Positions 16,716 to 26,455 are shown, numbered from the stretch's first letter. The stretch: DNA of 64,000 nucleotides from Dichloromethanomonas sp964477085 (GCA_964477085.1 CAYZDF010000001.1:70751-134750), one strand, 5' to 3'. Notes: a model not told the origin generated them from the sequence alone. A program made the numbers and translations.

Positions 16716-17339
16716 TTGAACAACGAAAGGAATGCGAATGAATGGACTATTCAAGAACTTATTGTGGTTGAAGGTAAAAATGATGCCCATGCGTTAAGAA
16801 GAGCGTTTGGTAAAGTTGATGTAATATGGACAGAAGGATTCGGATTGACCAAAGAGAAATTAAATCTCATCCTGGAGATGTCTAAGAGACGCGGAGTTAT
16901 TGTATGTACTGATCCGGACTATGCGGGAAATCTGATTCGCGAAAAAATACGAAGCCTTGTTCCCAATACTAAGCATGTCTACCTTTCTCGTGCTTCGGCG
17001 ACAAGCGAAAACGGAAATGATATCGGACTGGAGAATGTATCCCCTGAAGATATCCGGCAAGCTTTTTCCAAAGTTCTTAAAGAAAAAGAAAATTGTTTAG
17101 AGCCACTTCATTATTACAAGGACAAAAAGATAAATATGGTGGATATACTGAACTATGGGTTAGCGGGACAACCTGGATCTTCTGCCAAGAGAGCAGCAGT
17201 TGGCAGAATTTTAGGCATCGGAAATGCGAATGCAAAACAATTTTTATTCCGCTTTAATCGGTATGACCTTAATAAGGAAGACCTGCTAGCTGCGTTAGAG
17301 TTTATTGAAAGGACAGGTGTGGATGGACAGGAGTGCTAG
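16716..17339 (+). CDS. rnmV: Ribonuclease M5
   Basis: RNase M5 does the final trimming of 5S rRNA precursor. The 207-residue protein has a Toprim domain with E19 (IVVEGKND) and D66/D68 (TDPDYAG), then TSENGNDIGLENVSPEDI, typical of M5. The start is TTG with a good AGGAGGTTG site ahead. It overlaps rsmA by 17 bases, the same pairing as in B. subtilis. Confidence 0.94.
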   Translation: MNNERNANEWTIQELIVVEGKNDAHALRRAFGKVDVIWTEGFGLTKEKLNLILEMSKRRGVIVCTDPDYAGNLIREKIRSLVPNTKHVYLSRASATSENGNDIGLENVSPEDIRQAFSKVLKEKENCLEPLHYYKDKKINMVDILNYGLAGQPGSSAKRAAVGRILGIGNANAKQFLFRFNRYDLNKEDLLAALEFIERTGVDGQEC

Positions 17340-18180
17340 ACAAGAAACGGCCTTGGCGTATACCCGGCGAATGTTGCGCCAAGGTGGTAGGGCCAAAAAA
17401 TATTTAGGGCAGAACTTCTTGGTTGATGACGATATTATTAGCAGGATCGTGAATGAAGGGATCCCTGAGCAGAATATGCCTCTAATAGAAATTGGGCCAG
17501 GACCTGGTGGTCTTACACGGGAATTAATCAAACTTAAGCAACGCTTATGGGCAGTTGAACTGGATCAAGAGAAAGTTCAACTATTAAGCCAGGAATTTGG
17601 TCATAATCTTAAGCTCATTCACATGGATGCCCTACGACTACAGCTGCAAGAACTCTGGGGAAATGAAAGAGGATGGCTGATTGGTAATCTTCCATACTAT
17701 ATTACGAATCCTCTTCTTATGCATTTTTTGAGTCAGAAAGACTCTCTCTATGGGATGACTGTAATGGTTCAGAAGGAAGTAGCCGATCGGATGGTTGCTC
17801 AACCCGGTATTAAAGATTATGGAATTTTATCGATAGCAGTACAGCTTTCTGCTAATGTCTACAAATTATTTGACGTACCGCCTGCTGCCTTCTTACCTCA
17901 ACCCAAAGTGACTTCGACAGTTTTAAAGTTAGATATTCGATCCTATCCAGGTTTCGATGTTAATGAAGCTATTTTCCTTAAGGTAGTGAAGGCTGCTTTT
18001 TCCCAAAGGAGAAAGACTCTTCTGAATACACTTGTGGCAGGATTAGGTCTAAACAAAAACGAAGTATCAGAGATCCTCTTAAGCATTGGAATCAAAGAGA
18101 AAAGCAGAGCGGAAGAAATCACTATCATTGATTATCAGCAAATAACAAAAAGTTACATAGATAGAAAAACAAGGCATTAA
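17323..18180 (+). CDS. rsmA: 16S rRNA dimethyladenosine transferase RsmA (KsgA)
   Basis: RsmA dimethylates two adjacent adenosines near the 3' end of 16S rRNA during small-subunit maturation. The 285-residue protein shows KKYLGQNFL, the SAM-binding EIGPGPGGLT (about 56-65), the catalytic GNLPYYI and the C-terminal FSQRRKTLLN. The start at 17323 overlaps rnmV by 17 bases and keeps the usual lead before the KKYLGQNF motif. Confidence 0.95.
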   Translation: MDRSARQETALAYTRRMLRQGGRAKKYLGQNFLVDDDIISRIVNEGIPEQNMPLIEIGPGPGGLTRELIKLKQRLWAVELDQEKVQLLSQEFGHNLKLIHMDALRLQLQELWGNERGWLIGNLPYYITNPLLMHFLSQKDSLYGMTVMVQKEVADRMVAQPGIKDYGILSIAVQLSANVYKLFDVPPAAFLPQPKVTSTVLKLDIRSYPGFDVNEAIFLKVVKAAFSQRRKTLLNTLVAGLGLNKNEVSEILLSIGIKEKSRAEEITIIDYQQITKSYIDRKTRH

Positions 18181-18377
18181 GAATTATAGGTCTTTTTTCC
18201 TATTATCGGGCTGGTAAAATTGTAAAATATTGTTGAAGAAGTTGGAATTGTATGATAAATTAAAATCAGTTAATTTTTACTTCTTTTTATTATTACATAA
18301 CTAAAAATTATTAGGAGGGTTGTATTTTTAAACTTTTTTAGAGAAAGTTATCTTTTACTAATTGTAGGGAGAGGGAG

Positions 18378-20156
18378 ATGGTAATTAAAGTGACAAAGAT
18401 AAAATATAAAATAATCTTAGCCTTAATGGTATGTATTAGCATTACACTATTAATTCAAACGTCGTTTTCCATCTATAATCTAAATACCCTGGTAGAGGAA
18501 AAGATAAGCCATTATAAGGAAACACTGTATGAGCAATTCGATCAAAAAATCAAGATGGAAGTTGAGACCTGTGTCAGTGTCATTGATCAATTTCATAAGA
18601 AGCAACTTAGTGGTGAGATGACAGAGGAGGAGGCCAAAAAAGCAGCAGCTGATGTTGTCAGAGAACTCAGGTTTGATAATGGCAATTATTTTTGGGTAGA
18701 CACCACTGAAGGGATCAGCGTTGTCCTTTTAGGAAAAGATACGGAAGGAAAGAGCAGATATGATGCTCAAGATTCCGAAGGAATTTATTTTGTACGGGAT
18801 TTTATCAAGCATGGAACTCAGGAAGGGGGAGGATATTCAGATTACAAATTCCCTCGTCCAGGTGAAACAGAGCTGCTCCCTAAAAGAGGTTATACGTTGC
18901 TCTATAAGCCCTATAACTGGGTAATTGGAACCGGAAACTACCTGGATGATATTAATAAAGTAGTAAACACTAAAGAAAAGGAGATGCGTGAAGAGCTAAA
19001 AAGCAAATTATTTTTACTCATCGTTATCAGCATTCTTTCGCTCGCAATTGCAATCATAATTGGACTTGTTATTAGTAAAAGGCTTTCCAATCCGATTGTA
19101 GAAATGGCTAATAGTGTTAAGAGCCTGGCTGATGGGGACTTACGCATTGATCGTTTGGATATTTCCAGCAAAGATGAAATTGGAGAGCTTGCTCTGGGCT
19201 TCAATACGATGGCCGATAACCTTAGGGATCTTGTTAAAAGGGTTATGAGTTCTTCCGGCCAGCTTTCTTCTGCTTCTGAGCAACTGGCGGTTGGTGCTGA
19301 ACAACTTGCCAAAGCCGCTTCTTCGGTAGCGAGTTCCATCTCTGAGGTTACTACAGGTACCGAAAAGCAGATCGTTGCTGTTGATGAAGTATCACAAGTT
19401 GTTGAGAATATGAATAGCGTTGTGAACACGATTATTTCTGAAGTCAAGGAAGCGACAGATGTTTCCAAACAGACAGCTGTAACCGCACAGAAGGAAAGTG
19501 AGGAAATCGATAGAACCATCCTACAGATGGCTAAGATCGAAGAGGCAACAAATAATGCTGCGGGTCTGGTGGATAATCTTGGATCACGCTCACGAGAGAT
19601 TGGGCAAATTGTTGATACGATTTCCGGCATTGCTGAACAAACTAACCTGTTGGCCTTAAATGCTGCTATAGAAGCCGCTCGCGCAGGAGAACAAGGAAAA
19701 GGCTTTGCTGTGGTCGCTGATGAAGTCAGAAAGTTAGCTGAACAGTCCCAAGAAGCAGCCAAGCAGATAGCGGATCTTATCCGTCAGATCCAATTTGATA
19801 CAGACCAGGCGGTTAAAGCCATGAATGAAGGAACCAACGAGGTAAGAGTAGGAACAGCTTCAGTTAACGAAGCCGGTAAAACATTTAAGCAAATCGCAGA
19901 ATTGATAAACGATGTTTCCATCAAGGTAAATAATTCTGCTGAAGAAATGATACAAACAGCAACGGCAAATCAAAGGATAGCGTCTGCTGTTCTTGAAGTC
20001 GATGAAATCAGCCGTGAAATTGCAGCTCAGACTCAATCGGTGAATGCAGCGGTAGAAGAGCAGACTGCATCGTCAGAAGAGATTGCTTCTTCCAGCCATC
20101 TCTTAATGAAAAATGCCGAGGAGATGCAGGGCTTATTGACCAAGTTTAGAATATAG
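18378..20156 (+). CDS. Methyl-accepting chemotaxis protein with a Cache sensor
   Basis: The 592-residue receptor has a first membrane segment (about 9-31) and an extracellular single-Cache domain typical of sCache_2 (NYFWVDTTEG and YKPYNWVIGTGNYLDDI). A second membrane segment (about 212-233), a HAMP domain and a long cytoplasmic signalling helix bundle follow. Its conserved tip is TNLLALNAAIEAARAGEQGK. It reports a ligand, often a small organic acid in this sensor family, to CheA. The ATG follows GGGAGAGGGAG. It interrupts the usual rsmA-yabG order as a stand-alone insertion with its own terminator. Confidence 0.93.
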   Translation: MVIKVTKIKYKIILALMVCISITLLIQTSFSIYNLNTLVEEKISHYKETLYEQFDQKIKMEVETCVSVIDQFHKKQLSGEMTEEEAKKAAADVVRELRFDNGNYFWVDTTEGISVVLLGKDTEGKSRYDAQDSEGIYFVRDFIKHGTQEGGGYSDYKFPRPGETELLPKRGYTLLYKPYNWVIGTGNYLDDINKVVNTKEKEMREELKSKLFLLIVISILSLAIAIIIGLVISKRLSNPIVEMANSVKSLADGDLRIDRLDISSKDEIGELALGFNTMADNLRDLVKRVMSSSGQLSSASEQLAVGAEQLAKAASSVASSISEVTTGTEKQIVAVDEVSQVVENMNSVVNTIISEVKEATDVSKQTAVTAQKESEEIDRTILQMAKIEEATNNAAGLVDNLGSRSREIGQIVDTISGIAEQTNLLALNAAIEAARAGEQGKGFAVVADEVRKLAEQSQEAAKQIADLIRQIQFDTDQAVKAMNEGTNEVRVGTASVNEAGKTFKQIAELINDVSIKVNNSAEEMIQTATANQRIASAVLEVDEISREIAAQTQSVNAAVEEQTASSEEIASSSHLLMKNAEEMQGLLTKFRI

Positions 20157-20239
20157 GGACTGTATCTGTTAATTAGAAACACACGGATCAGTGAAAAATA
20201 TTTTTATCAGTTGAAGTTTGAGAACTATGATATGTGAAC

Positions 20240-20291
20240 TGCTCCCCTCTGAGGTAAAAAAGCTGGATTACCTAAAGGGGAGCATTTTATT
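20240..20291 (+). terminator. Terminator of the chemotaxis receptor gene
   Basis: TGCTCCCCT (20240-20248) pairs with AGGGGAGCA (20276-20284), with an inner AGGTAA/TTACCT stem, and is followed by TTTTATTT. Confidence 0.8.
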
Positions 20292-20362
20292 TGACCGTAG
20301 ATACATAACAGCTTGGAAAAGCGCAAAAGGTTTTAGGAAAGAGTCAGACTACATGGTTTAAA

Positions 20363-20371
20363 CATAGAATA
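20363..20371 (+). promoter_or_regulatory. Possible sigma-K -10 element before yabG
   Basis: CATAGAATA matches the mother-cell sigma-K -10 pattern CATANNNTA and lies about 40 bases before yabG, which is a sigma-K gene in B. subtilis. No clear -35 AC is found at the right distance, so this is suggestive only. Confidence 0.35.
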
Positions 20372-20401
20372 GTAATATAGCTAAGAGCAGGGGGGTTAAA
20401 A

Positions 20402-21229
20402 GTGTTGAACATCGGAAAAGTTGTGGCCCGCCGTTCTTATAACCAAGATCTTTTCATGAAAATTATTGATATAAAGAAGGTTGGTCGAGAAAGAATTGCA
20501 GTACTCGGAGGGCTGAATTATCGGCTAGTAGCGGATGCATCCTTAGATGATCTCGTTGCCAAAAGCGAAAAAGAGGTTGTTCATTATCAACTTGCAGATT
20601 CGCAGGAAGTCTATAAAAGGTTTCGTAAAGTAGTATTTGACCGTAAATTCAAAGTGGAGGAAGAATACTTCGAGGTACCTGGAAGGATTATCCACATGGA
20701 TGGAGACAGCGAGTACCTTGATCAGTGTCTGAGAACCTACAAACAATTGGGATTACAGGCAAAAGGTATATGTAAATCAGAAGGAGAACAACCTAAAGCT
20801 ATTGCCAAAGCATTAAGAGAAAACCCTGCTGATATCCTGGTCTTAACAGGACATGATTCTCTTCTGAAAGGCAAAACAGATTTGAAAAGCTTAAATAGTT
20901 ATCGTAGTTCAGCATATTTCGTACAATCGGTGATGGAAGCAAGAAAGTTTCAACCCAATAAAGATGCCCTGGTCATATTTGCTGGGGGATGTCAATCCAA
21001 TTTCGAAGCGATACTCGAAGCAGGAGCAAATTTCGCCTCTTCTCCTAAAAGGATGCTGATTCACGCTTTGGATCCGGTATTTTTAGTAGAGAGTATAGCA
21101 TATACCTCGATTGACCGTACAGTTTCACTCAAAGACATTATTCAGCACACAGTAACAGGTATTGATGGCGTAGGAGGAATCGAAACGAGAGGACAAATGA
21201 GGAGAGGTTATCCACGGGTAGAATATTGA
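20402..21229 (+). CDS. yabG: Sporulation-specific protease YabG
   Basis: YabG is a cysteine-type protease that trims spore coat proteins in the mother cell. The 275-residue protein begins GKVVARRSYNQDLFMKI and has HMDGDSEYLDQCLRTYKQLG, ADILVLTGHDS and AGGCQSNFEAILEAGANFAS, all typical of the family. A GTG at 20402 or the TTG one codon later follows a GGGGG run. It directly precedes the cyanophycin genes. Confidence 0.93.
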   Translation: MLNIGKVVARRSYNQDLFMKIIDIKKVGRERIAVLGGLNYRLVADASLDDLVAKSEKEVVHYQLADSQEVYKRFRKVVFDRKFKVEEEYFEVPGRIIHMDGDSEYLDQCLRTYKQLGLQAKGICKSEGEQPKAIAKALRENPADILVLTGHDSLLKGKTDLKSLNSYRSSAYFVQSVMEARKFQPNKDALVIFAGGCQSNFEAILEAGANFASSPKRMLIHALDPVFLVESIAYTSIDRTVSLKDIIQHTVTGIDGVGGIETRGQMRRGYPRVEY

Positions 21230-21296
21230 TGAAAAAAGCTAATAATAAGAATATTTTAAGCAGATTTCCATAGATTAAGCTTCGGAGGGATTTACA

Positions 21297-22097
21297 ATGG
21301 AGCATATAGATGGAAATCTGCTTATTATTGGTGGAGCTGAAGATAAAAAGAATGAGTGTAAAATACTTAAACATTTTTATAATGTGGCGGGTGAAAGGAA
21401 TTCAAGGATCTGTGTGATTACCGCAGCATCGAATAGTGCGGAAGAGGCAGGCAACGTCTATAAAGATCTCTTCGCAAATTTCGGTTGCTCAGATCTGGAA
21501 ATAATCAATATTTTTACTCGAGAAGATGCCAATATTACTTTTAATGTAGATAAAATCATACGTTCAAGTGGAATCTTCTTTACTGGAGGAGATCAACTGA
21601 GGATCACGGCCATGATAGGAGGAACCGCATTAGGCAAAGCATTACAGCATGTCTATGAACGGAAAGTCATCATAGCTGGAACAAGTGCAGGGGCTTCGGT
21701 TATGTCAGATACAATGATCATTGGTGGAGAAGGAGATACTCCTGGAGAAGATTTGATTAAGATGGCACCTGGACTAGGACTGCTCAAAGGTGTCATCATT
21801 GACCAGCATTTTGCCCAAAGAGGAAGAATCGGGCGTCTCCTGACGGCCGTATCTCTCAATCCTTATGTGTTGGGGATTGGCATCGATGAAGATACTTCAG
21901 TCCACGTGACAGCTGACGGCAAAATCAGAGTGATTGGTAGAGGCACTGCCCTTATCGTTGATTCTTCGGACGTTATCATTTCTAATGTGGATAAGCTCTT
22001 TAGCGGCCGTCCGCTGGCGTTAGCACCGGTCAAGATCCACGTTTTAAGTGAAGGATATGAATTCAATATTTTTGATAGAGCGAGTGGCATCCAATAG
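21297..22097 (+). CDS. cphB: Cyanophycinase
   Basis: CphB is a serine exopeptidase that cuts cyanophycin (multi-L-arginyl-poly-L-aspartate) into beta-Asp-Arg dipeptides. The 266-residue protein belongs to the S51 fold: IIGGAEDKK at the start, FTGGDQLR, the nucleophile elbow GTSAGAS with S130, and DQHFAQRGRIGRL. GGAGG lies before the ATG. cphA follows 82 bases later, forming a synthesis/breakdown pair inside a sporulation locus. Confidence 0.93.
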   Translation: MEHIDGNLLIIGGAEDKKNECKILKHFYNVAGERNSRICVITAASNSAEEAGNVYKDLFANFGCSDLEIINIFTREDANITFNVDKIIRSSGIFFTGGDQLRITAMIGGTALGKALQHVYERKVIIAGTSAGASVMSDTMIIGGEGDTPGEDLIKMAPGLGLLKGVIIDQHFAQRGRIGRLLTAVSLNPYVLGIGIDEDTSVHVTADGKIRVIGRGTALIVDSSDVIISNVDKLFSGRPLALAPVKIHVLSEGYEFNIFDRASGIQ

Positions 22098-22179
22098 TCT
22101 TGGAATTTAAAAGAATATATATTTTACAAATAGGAAAAAATAGTTAAGTATCTAAAACTTTACAGGAGGCTGCTCGTCA

Positions 22180-24825
22180 ATGAAGATACATCAGGTGAGG
22201 GCAATTGAGGGTGCGAATTTTTTTAGCTATCAGCCCGTTGTCCGCGGAATCATTGATATTTCCGAATGGGAAGGTAAGACAACAAAAGAATTGGGAGATT
22301 TTAATGATAGGTTGTTAAAATGCATACCAACGCTTATTACCCATACCTGTTCACGTGAAAAAGCTGGTGGATTTGTTGAAAGGCTCCGGGAAGGTACCTT
22401 GCCAGGGCATGTTCTGGAACACGTGGCCATTGAATTATTAGCACTGGCTGGAGAAAAAACACGTTATGGAAAAACGCGACTTCTGAATGCAGATAAATAT
22501 GAATATGAGGTTATTTATCAGTACGAATGTAAAGAAGCTGCCTTAGAAGCCTTCTTCCTCGCCGGAGAGGTTCTGAATCAGCTTTGCAAAGAACAGATTC
22601 CCGATTGTTTTGGCATGGTAGATAAGCTGAAAACCATTAGATCTTATTATTTACCTGGTCCTTCAACAAGAACGATCTTGGATGCTTGTAGGCGAAGGGG
22701 GATTCCTGTTCAAAGACTGGGTAGTGGTAGTTTATATCAACTTGGGTATGGACGTTATCTCAGAAGGGTACAAGCGGCGATGACGGATCATACCTCTTGT
22801 GTTGGTGTTGATATTGCCGGAGATAAGCAGCTCACCCGAAAGATATTGAGTGAATCTGCCATACCTGTACCTCAAGGCAAAGTAGCTAGGAGTGAAGAGG
22901 AGATTGTGGAATGCTTTAGAGATTTTAAGGGAAGTGTTGTTGTCAAACCATGTCAAGGCAATCAGGGTAAGGGCGTTTCTCTAAATTTACAGAATGAAAA
23001 CGATGTCTTAACAGCCTTTAGATTAGCTGAAATTTACGATTCCAAAGTGATTATCGAAGAATATATTAAAGGATACAACTATCGAATATTGGTAGTAGGC
23101 GGAAAAGTTGTAGCCGCTGCCAGAAGAATTCCGCCTATGATCATAGGGGATGGTAAATCATCGATCAAAGAGCTGGTTGAAAAAGAGAATAACAATCCCC
23201 TTAGAGGAGAAGGACATGAAAATTATTTAACAAAGATATCCTTAGACTCTGTCGTTGTCATGGATTTACATCGGCAAGGGTTGGCGTTAACATCTGTGCC
23301 TTCCAAGGGGCAAAAGACAGTTCTTAGGCATAGTGCTAACTTAAGTACCGGTTCAACTGCAGAGGATGTTACATCCATTATTCATCCTGACAATACTCAA
23401 TTAGCTGTATATGCAGCCAAGATATTAGGCTTGGATATTGCTGGAGTTGATATTATTCTTGAGGACATCAGTAAATCCTACAGACATCAGGAAGGAAGGA
23501 TCATTGAGATCAATGCTGCACCGGGGCTAAGAATGCATCTTTTACCCAGCTCCGGCCAGGGTAGGGATGTCGGTGAAGAAGTCGTGAGAATGCTCTTCCC
23601 TCAGGGAAATGGAAGAATTCCCATCGTATCCGTAACAGGTACAAATGGAAAAACAACAACGGTACGCATTCTAAGTAAAATTCTGCAAAAACAGAATCTA
23701 ACAGTAGGAATGACATCAACCGAAGGTATCTATATCAACGACCAGCTTCTTAGCCAAGGAGATCTCAGTGGTCCCCATAGTGCGCAGGTTGTACTAAGAC
23801 ATCCGGAAGTTCAAGTTGCTGTACTGGAAACAGCCCGAGGCGGTATTCTACGAGCAGGTCTCGGTTATGATTATGCTGATGTCGCTGTTATCACCAATAT
23901 CACCGAGGATCATTTGGGGCAATACGGGATAGATGATATTGAAGATCTCACCAAAGTAAAGAGTCTAGTTGCTGAGGCAGTGGGAAGGCACAGTTATGTT
24001 GTTCTCAATGTTGAAGATTATTATGCTGCATCTATTGCCAGAAAAACAAAAGGACGTATCATCTACTTTAGTACTACTGTTCAAAATAGGAAAATATGTA
24101 AGCATCTGGCCATCGGCGGAACGGCAGTTGTGATGGATAAAGGACGTATTCTAATCTGCCACGGAGAAAAAAGTCTTTACGTTTGCCATATTGCCAAAAT
24201 CCCTCTAACATGGGGGGGCAAGGCTTTGCATAATGTTCAAAATGTCCTGGCCGCAGTAGCAGGTTGTTGGGCACTAGGCTATACTGCTAGTCAGATTCGA
24301 AAAGCGATATGCGGTTTTGGTATGGATATATCTGATAACTTAGGACGCCTGGAATGCTATGAAATTGGGGGAGTTAAAATAGTTCTTGATTATGGACATA
24401 ATCCGGCAGGGATCAGAGAAACTGTTAAAACTCTGAAAAAACTCAAACATAGGAGAATAATCGGATGTATCGGATTGCCCGGAGATCGCAGTGACACAAC
24501 TATAAAGAACCTGGCCAAAGAAGCAGCAAAAGGATTTGATCAAATCTATATTAAAGAAGATGCTGATCCGAGAGGAAGGGAACCTGGTGAAGTAGCACGT
24601 CTTATTTTTGACCAGATCTTAAAAGAGGGAAAAGGTGCTCATGAGTTAGCCATTATACTGAGTGAGGAAGAAGCCTTCCGCGAAGCTCTTAACAAAGCCG
24701 AACCAGGAGATATTGTTGTCATCTTCTTTGAGAAAGCCACACCCCTGAGAAGAATGATTTCAGAGATAAAAGCTGAATTCAGCGCAAATAAGGAAATACA
24801 CTATAATATTTCTCTGGAAGTGTGA
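22180..24825 (+). CDS. cphA: Cyanophycin synthetase
   Basis: CphA builds cyanophycin from Asp and Arg without the ribosome, using ATP. The 881 residues show three parts: an N-domain (1 to about 220), an ATP-grasp domain (about 220-480, with VVKPCQGNQGKGVSL and EINAAPGLRMHL) and a Mur-ligase-like domain with GTNGKTTT at 487-494. The length matches bacterial CphA and all motifs are intact. CAGGAGG precedes the ATG. A single synthetase with CphB alone is enough for a store-and-release nitrogen cycle; a CphI-type isoaspartyl dipeptidase was not seen here. Confidence 0.95.
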   Translation: MKIHQVRAIEGANFFSYQPVVRGIIDISEWEGKTTKELGDFNDRLLKCIPTLITHTCSREKAGGFVERLREGTLPGHVLEHVAIELLALAGEKTRYGKTRLLNADKYEYEVIYQYECKEAALEAFFLAGEVLNQLCKEQIPDCFGMVDKLKTIRSYYLPGPSTRTILDACRRRGIPVQRLGSGSLYQLGYGRYLRRVQAAMTDHTSCVGVDIAGDKQLTRKILSESAIPVPQGKVARSEEEIVECFRDFKGSVVVKPCQGNQGKGVSLNLQNENDVLTAFRLAEIYDSKVIIEEYIKGYNYRILVVGGKVVAAARRIPPMIIGDGKSSIKELVEKENNNPLRGEGHENYLTKISLDSVVVMDLHRQGLALTSVPSKGQKTVLRHSANLSTGSTAEDVTSIIHPDNTQLAVYAAKILGLDIAGVDIILEDISKSYRHQEGRIIEINAAPGLRMHLLPSSGQGRDVGEEVVRMLFPQGNGRIPIVSVTGTNGKTTTVRILSKILQKQNLTVGMTSTEGIYINDQLLSQGDLSGPHSAQVVLRHPEVQVAVLETARGGILRAGLGYDYADVAVITNITEDHLGQYGIDDIEDLTKVKSLVAEAVGRHSYVVLNVEDYYAASIARKTKGRIIYFSTTVQNRKICKHLAIGGTAVVMDKGRILICHGEKSLYVCHIAKIPLTWGGKALHNVQNVLAAVAGCWALGYTASQIRKAICGFGMDISDNLGRLECYEIGGVKIVLDYGHNPAGIRETVKTLKKLKHRRIIGCIGLPGDRSDTTIKNLAKEAAKGFDQIYIKEDADPRGREPGEVARLIFDQILKEGKGAHELAIILSEEEAFREALNKAEPGDIVVIFFEKATPLRRMISEIKAEFSANKEIHYNISLEV

Positions 24826-24856
24826 GGGTAAAATATATATAATTATAGGAAAATAA

Positions 24857-24865
24857 TGCTATAAT
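24857..24865 (+). promoter_or_regulatory. Extended -10 promoter directly before ispE
   Basis: TGCTATAAT is an extended -10 match with no good -35. Transcription would begin about 24871-24873, only some six bases before the ispE ATG, so its mRNA would be nearly leaderless. Confidence 0.45.
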
Positions 24866-24877
24866 AGTTGGGTAATA

Positions 24878-25768
24878 ATGAAAAACTTATCAATAGTCGT
24901 CTTGGCTCCAGCTAAAATAAATTTATCACTAGCAATTACTGACAAGAGAACGAACGGTTATCATGGTCTTGAAACCGTATTCCAGTCAGTCTCCTTATCT
25001 GACCAGGTTGAAGTAAAAATCTCGGACCAGGGGATAACCTGTATTTGTGGCGAGATTAGTGGGCGCGATAATCTTGCTTATCAAGCTGCCCAATCATTCT
25101 TAACCCGGTATAAAATGCTCGACCGTTCAGCCAATACTGCTGGAGTAGAAATAACAATTGATAAGAAAATTCCCGTACAAGCCGGCCTTGGTGGAGGCAG
25201 CAGTGATGCTGCAGCTGTCTTGCGAGCGATGAACACTCTTTTTTCAAATCCATTTTCATATGAAGAGCTTTTAAGGTGCGCTAACCAGTGTGGTTCAGAT
25301 ACTGCATTCTGTCTGCAAGGTGGAACACAATGGGGAACGGGAACAGGAACAGAATTAACTGTACTTCCCCCTGCCCCCGAAATGGATCTCATTTTGGTCA
25401 AACCTTCATCGGGGGTAAGTACTGCTCAGGCTTACAGGATTTTTGACAATATTGGTGAGTACAAGACTCTTGATAAAAAACGATGGGTGGAATTATTGAA
25501 CACCAAGGATATTGTTGGAATCGGAGAGAGTCTTTCTAATTCATTAGAAAGCTCAGCCATCAAATTACTGCCTGAAATTCAGTGGATTAAGGAACAGCTT
25601 CTTGAGGGAGGTTGCTATGGTGCACTGATGTCAGGAAGTGGATCTTCGGTCTTCGGAATTCTGAAAGATCCCATTCAAGGATTAGAAATCGTTAAAAGAT
25701 TTGCTAATAAGGCTAATTACCAGACATGGGTGATCAAGACAGTAAGGGAAGCACACTTATTTACTTAA
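24878..25768 (+). CDS. ispE: 4-diphosphocytidyl-2-C-methyl-D-erythritol kinase
   Basis: IspE is the GHMP-family kinase of the MEP isoprenoid pathway. The 296-residue protein has LAPAKINLSLAITDKRTNGY at the start, the ATP-binding PVQAGLGGGSSDAA, and a C-terminal MSGSGSSVFG. There is no clear ribosome binding site before the ATG, only GGG, which fits a near-leaderless message from the promoter just ahead. Read-through from cphA is also possible because the gap is 52 bases. Confidence 0.94.
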   Translation: MKNLSIVVLAPAKINLSLAITDKRTNGYHGLETVFQSVSLSDQVEVKISDQGITCICGEISGRDNLAYQAAQSFLTRYKMLDRSANTAGVEITIDKKIPVQAGLGGGSSDAAAVLRAMNTLFSNPFSYEELLRCANQCGSDTAFCLQGGTQWGTGTGTELTVLPPAPEMDLILVKPSSGVSTAQAYRIFDNIGEYKTLDKKRWVELLNTKDIVGIGESLSNSLESSAIKLLPEIQWIKEQLLEGGCYGALMSGSGSSVFGILKDPIQGLEIVKRFANKANYQTWVIKTVREAHLFT

Positions 25769-25780
25769 AGGAGTGAGACT

Positions 25781-26455
25781 GTGGAGAGAAGGTTAGTGCC
25801 AGTAAAACTAGATAGCTATAAACCACTTAGAGAGATCGTACTGGAAGCTCTCAGGGAAGCGATTGTTAGTGGTGTATTGGAGCCTGGCGAGCGTCTAATG
25901 GAAATACAATTAGCTGAAGAGATGGGAGTTAGTCGTACTCCTGTTCGTGAAGCCATACGCAAACTGGAATTAGAAGGGTTTGTCGTCATGATTCCTCGCA
26001 AAGGAGCTTATGTAGCGGGTGTATCCCATAAGGATGTCAAGGATGTATTTGAAATCAGAGCTGCACTTGAGGGCTTAGCTGCAGGTCTTGCTGCCGAGAA
26101 AATTACCGATGAGGAAATTGAGGAACTGGAGAGGGTCTTATATTATGAGAAGGAACCAGATACTCTGGAGGAGATGGTTCAATCTGATACAGACTTTCAC
26201 GCCTTATTATACCGAGCAAGCCGAAACGAGAGATTAATCGGAATACTAGCTAATTTGAGGGAACAAATTCAACGATTTAGAACGACTTCCTTAGCTGTAC
26301 CAGGGAGAACAAAGTATGCCATTCAAGAACACAGATCTATCGTGGATGCAGTGGCCAGGCACGATGTCGAAGAGGCACAGAAGCTTGCGACGGCTCATAT
26401 TGAATATGCTGCCAATACAATGTTTGAGGTTTTAAGAGATAAAACGAAGCGTTAA
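25781..26455 (+). CDS. GntR-family transcription regulator, FadR/FCD subgroup
   Basis: The 224-residue protein has an N-terminal winged helix (about 15-80, with QLAEEMGVSRTPVREAIRKLE) and a C-terminal FCD ligand-binding domain. Candidate metal residues include D/H in SDTDFHALLY, and HRSIVDA and AHIEYA near the end. Such regulators respond to small organic acids. GTG start with AAAGGAG ahead, 12 bases after ispE, so it is cotranscribed with ispE. The target is not evident from the sequence. Confidence 0.9.
   Translation: MERRLVPVKLDSYKPLREIVLEALREAIVSGVLEPGERLMEIQLAEEMGVSRTPVREAIRKLELEGFVVMIPRKGAYVAGVSHKDVKDVFEIRAALEGLAAGLAAEKITDEEIEELERVLYYEKEPDTLEEMVQSDTDFHALLYRASRNERLIGILANLREQIQRFRTTSLAVPGRTKYAIQEHRSIVDAVARHDVEEAQKLATAHIEYAANTMFEVLRDKTKR

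Noticed and set aside
18938..19762. Long open frame of about 274 codons on the minus strand inside the chemotaxis receptor gene
   Set aside because: It is the mirror of a low-complexity Ala/Ser/Glu-rich coding region, is rich in Ser and Cys, and has no family resemblance. The plus-strand receptor is complete.
20240..20291. Long hairpin as a transposon end or attachment site
   Set aside because: It has no target duplication or partner end, and its T tail and position right after a gene fit a terminator.
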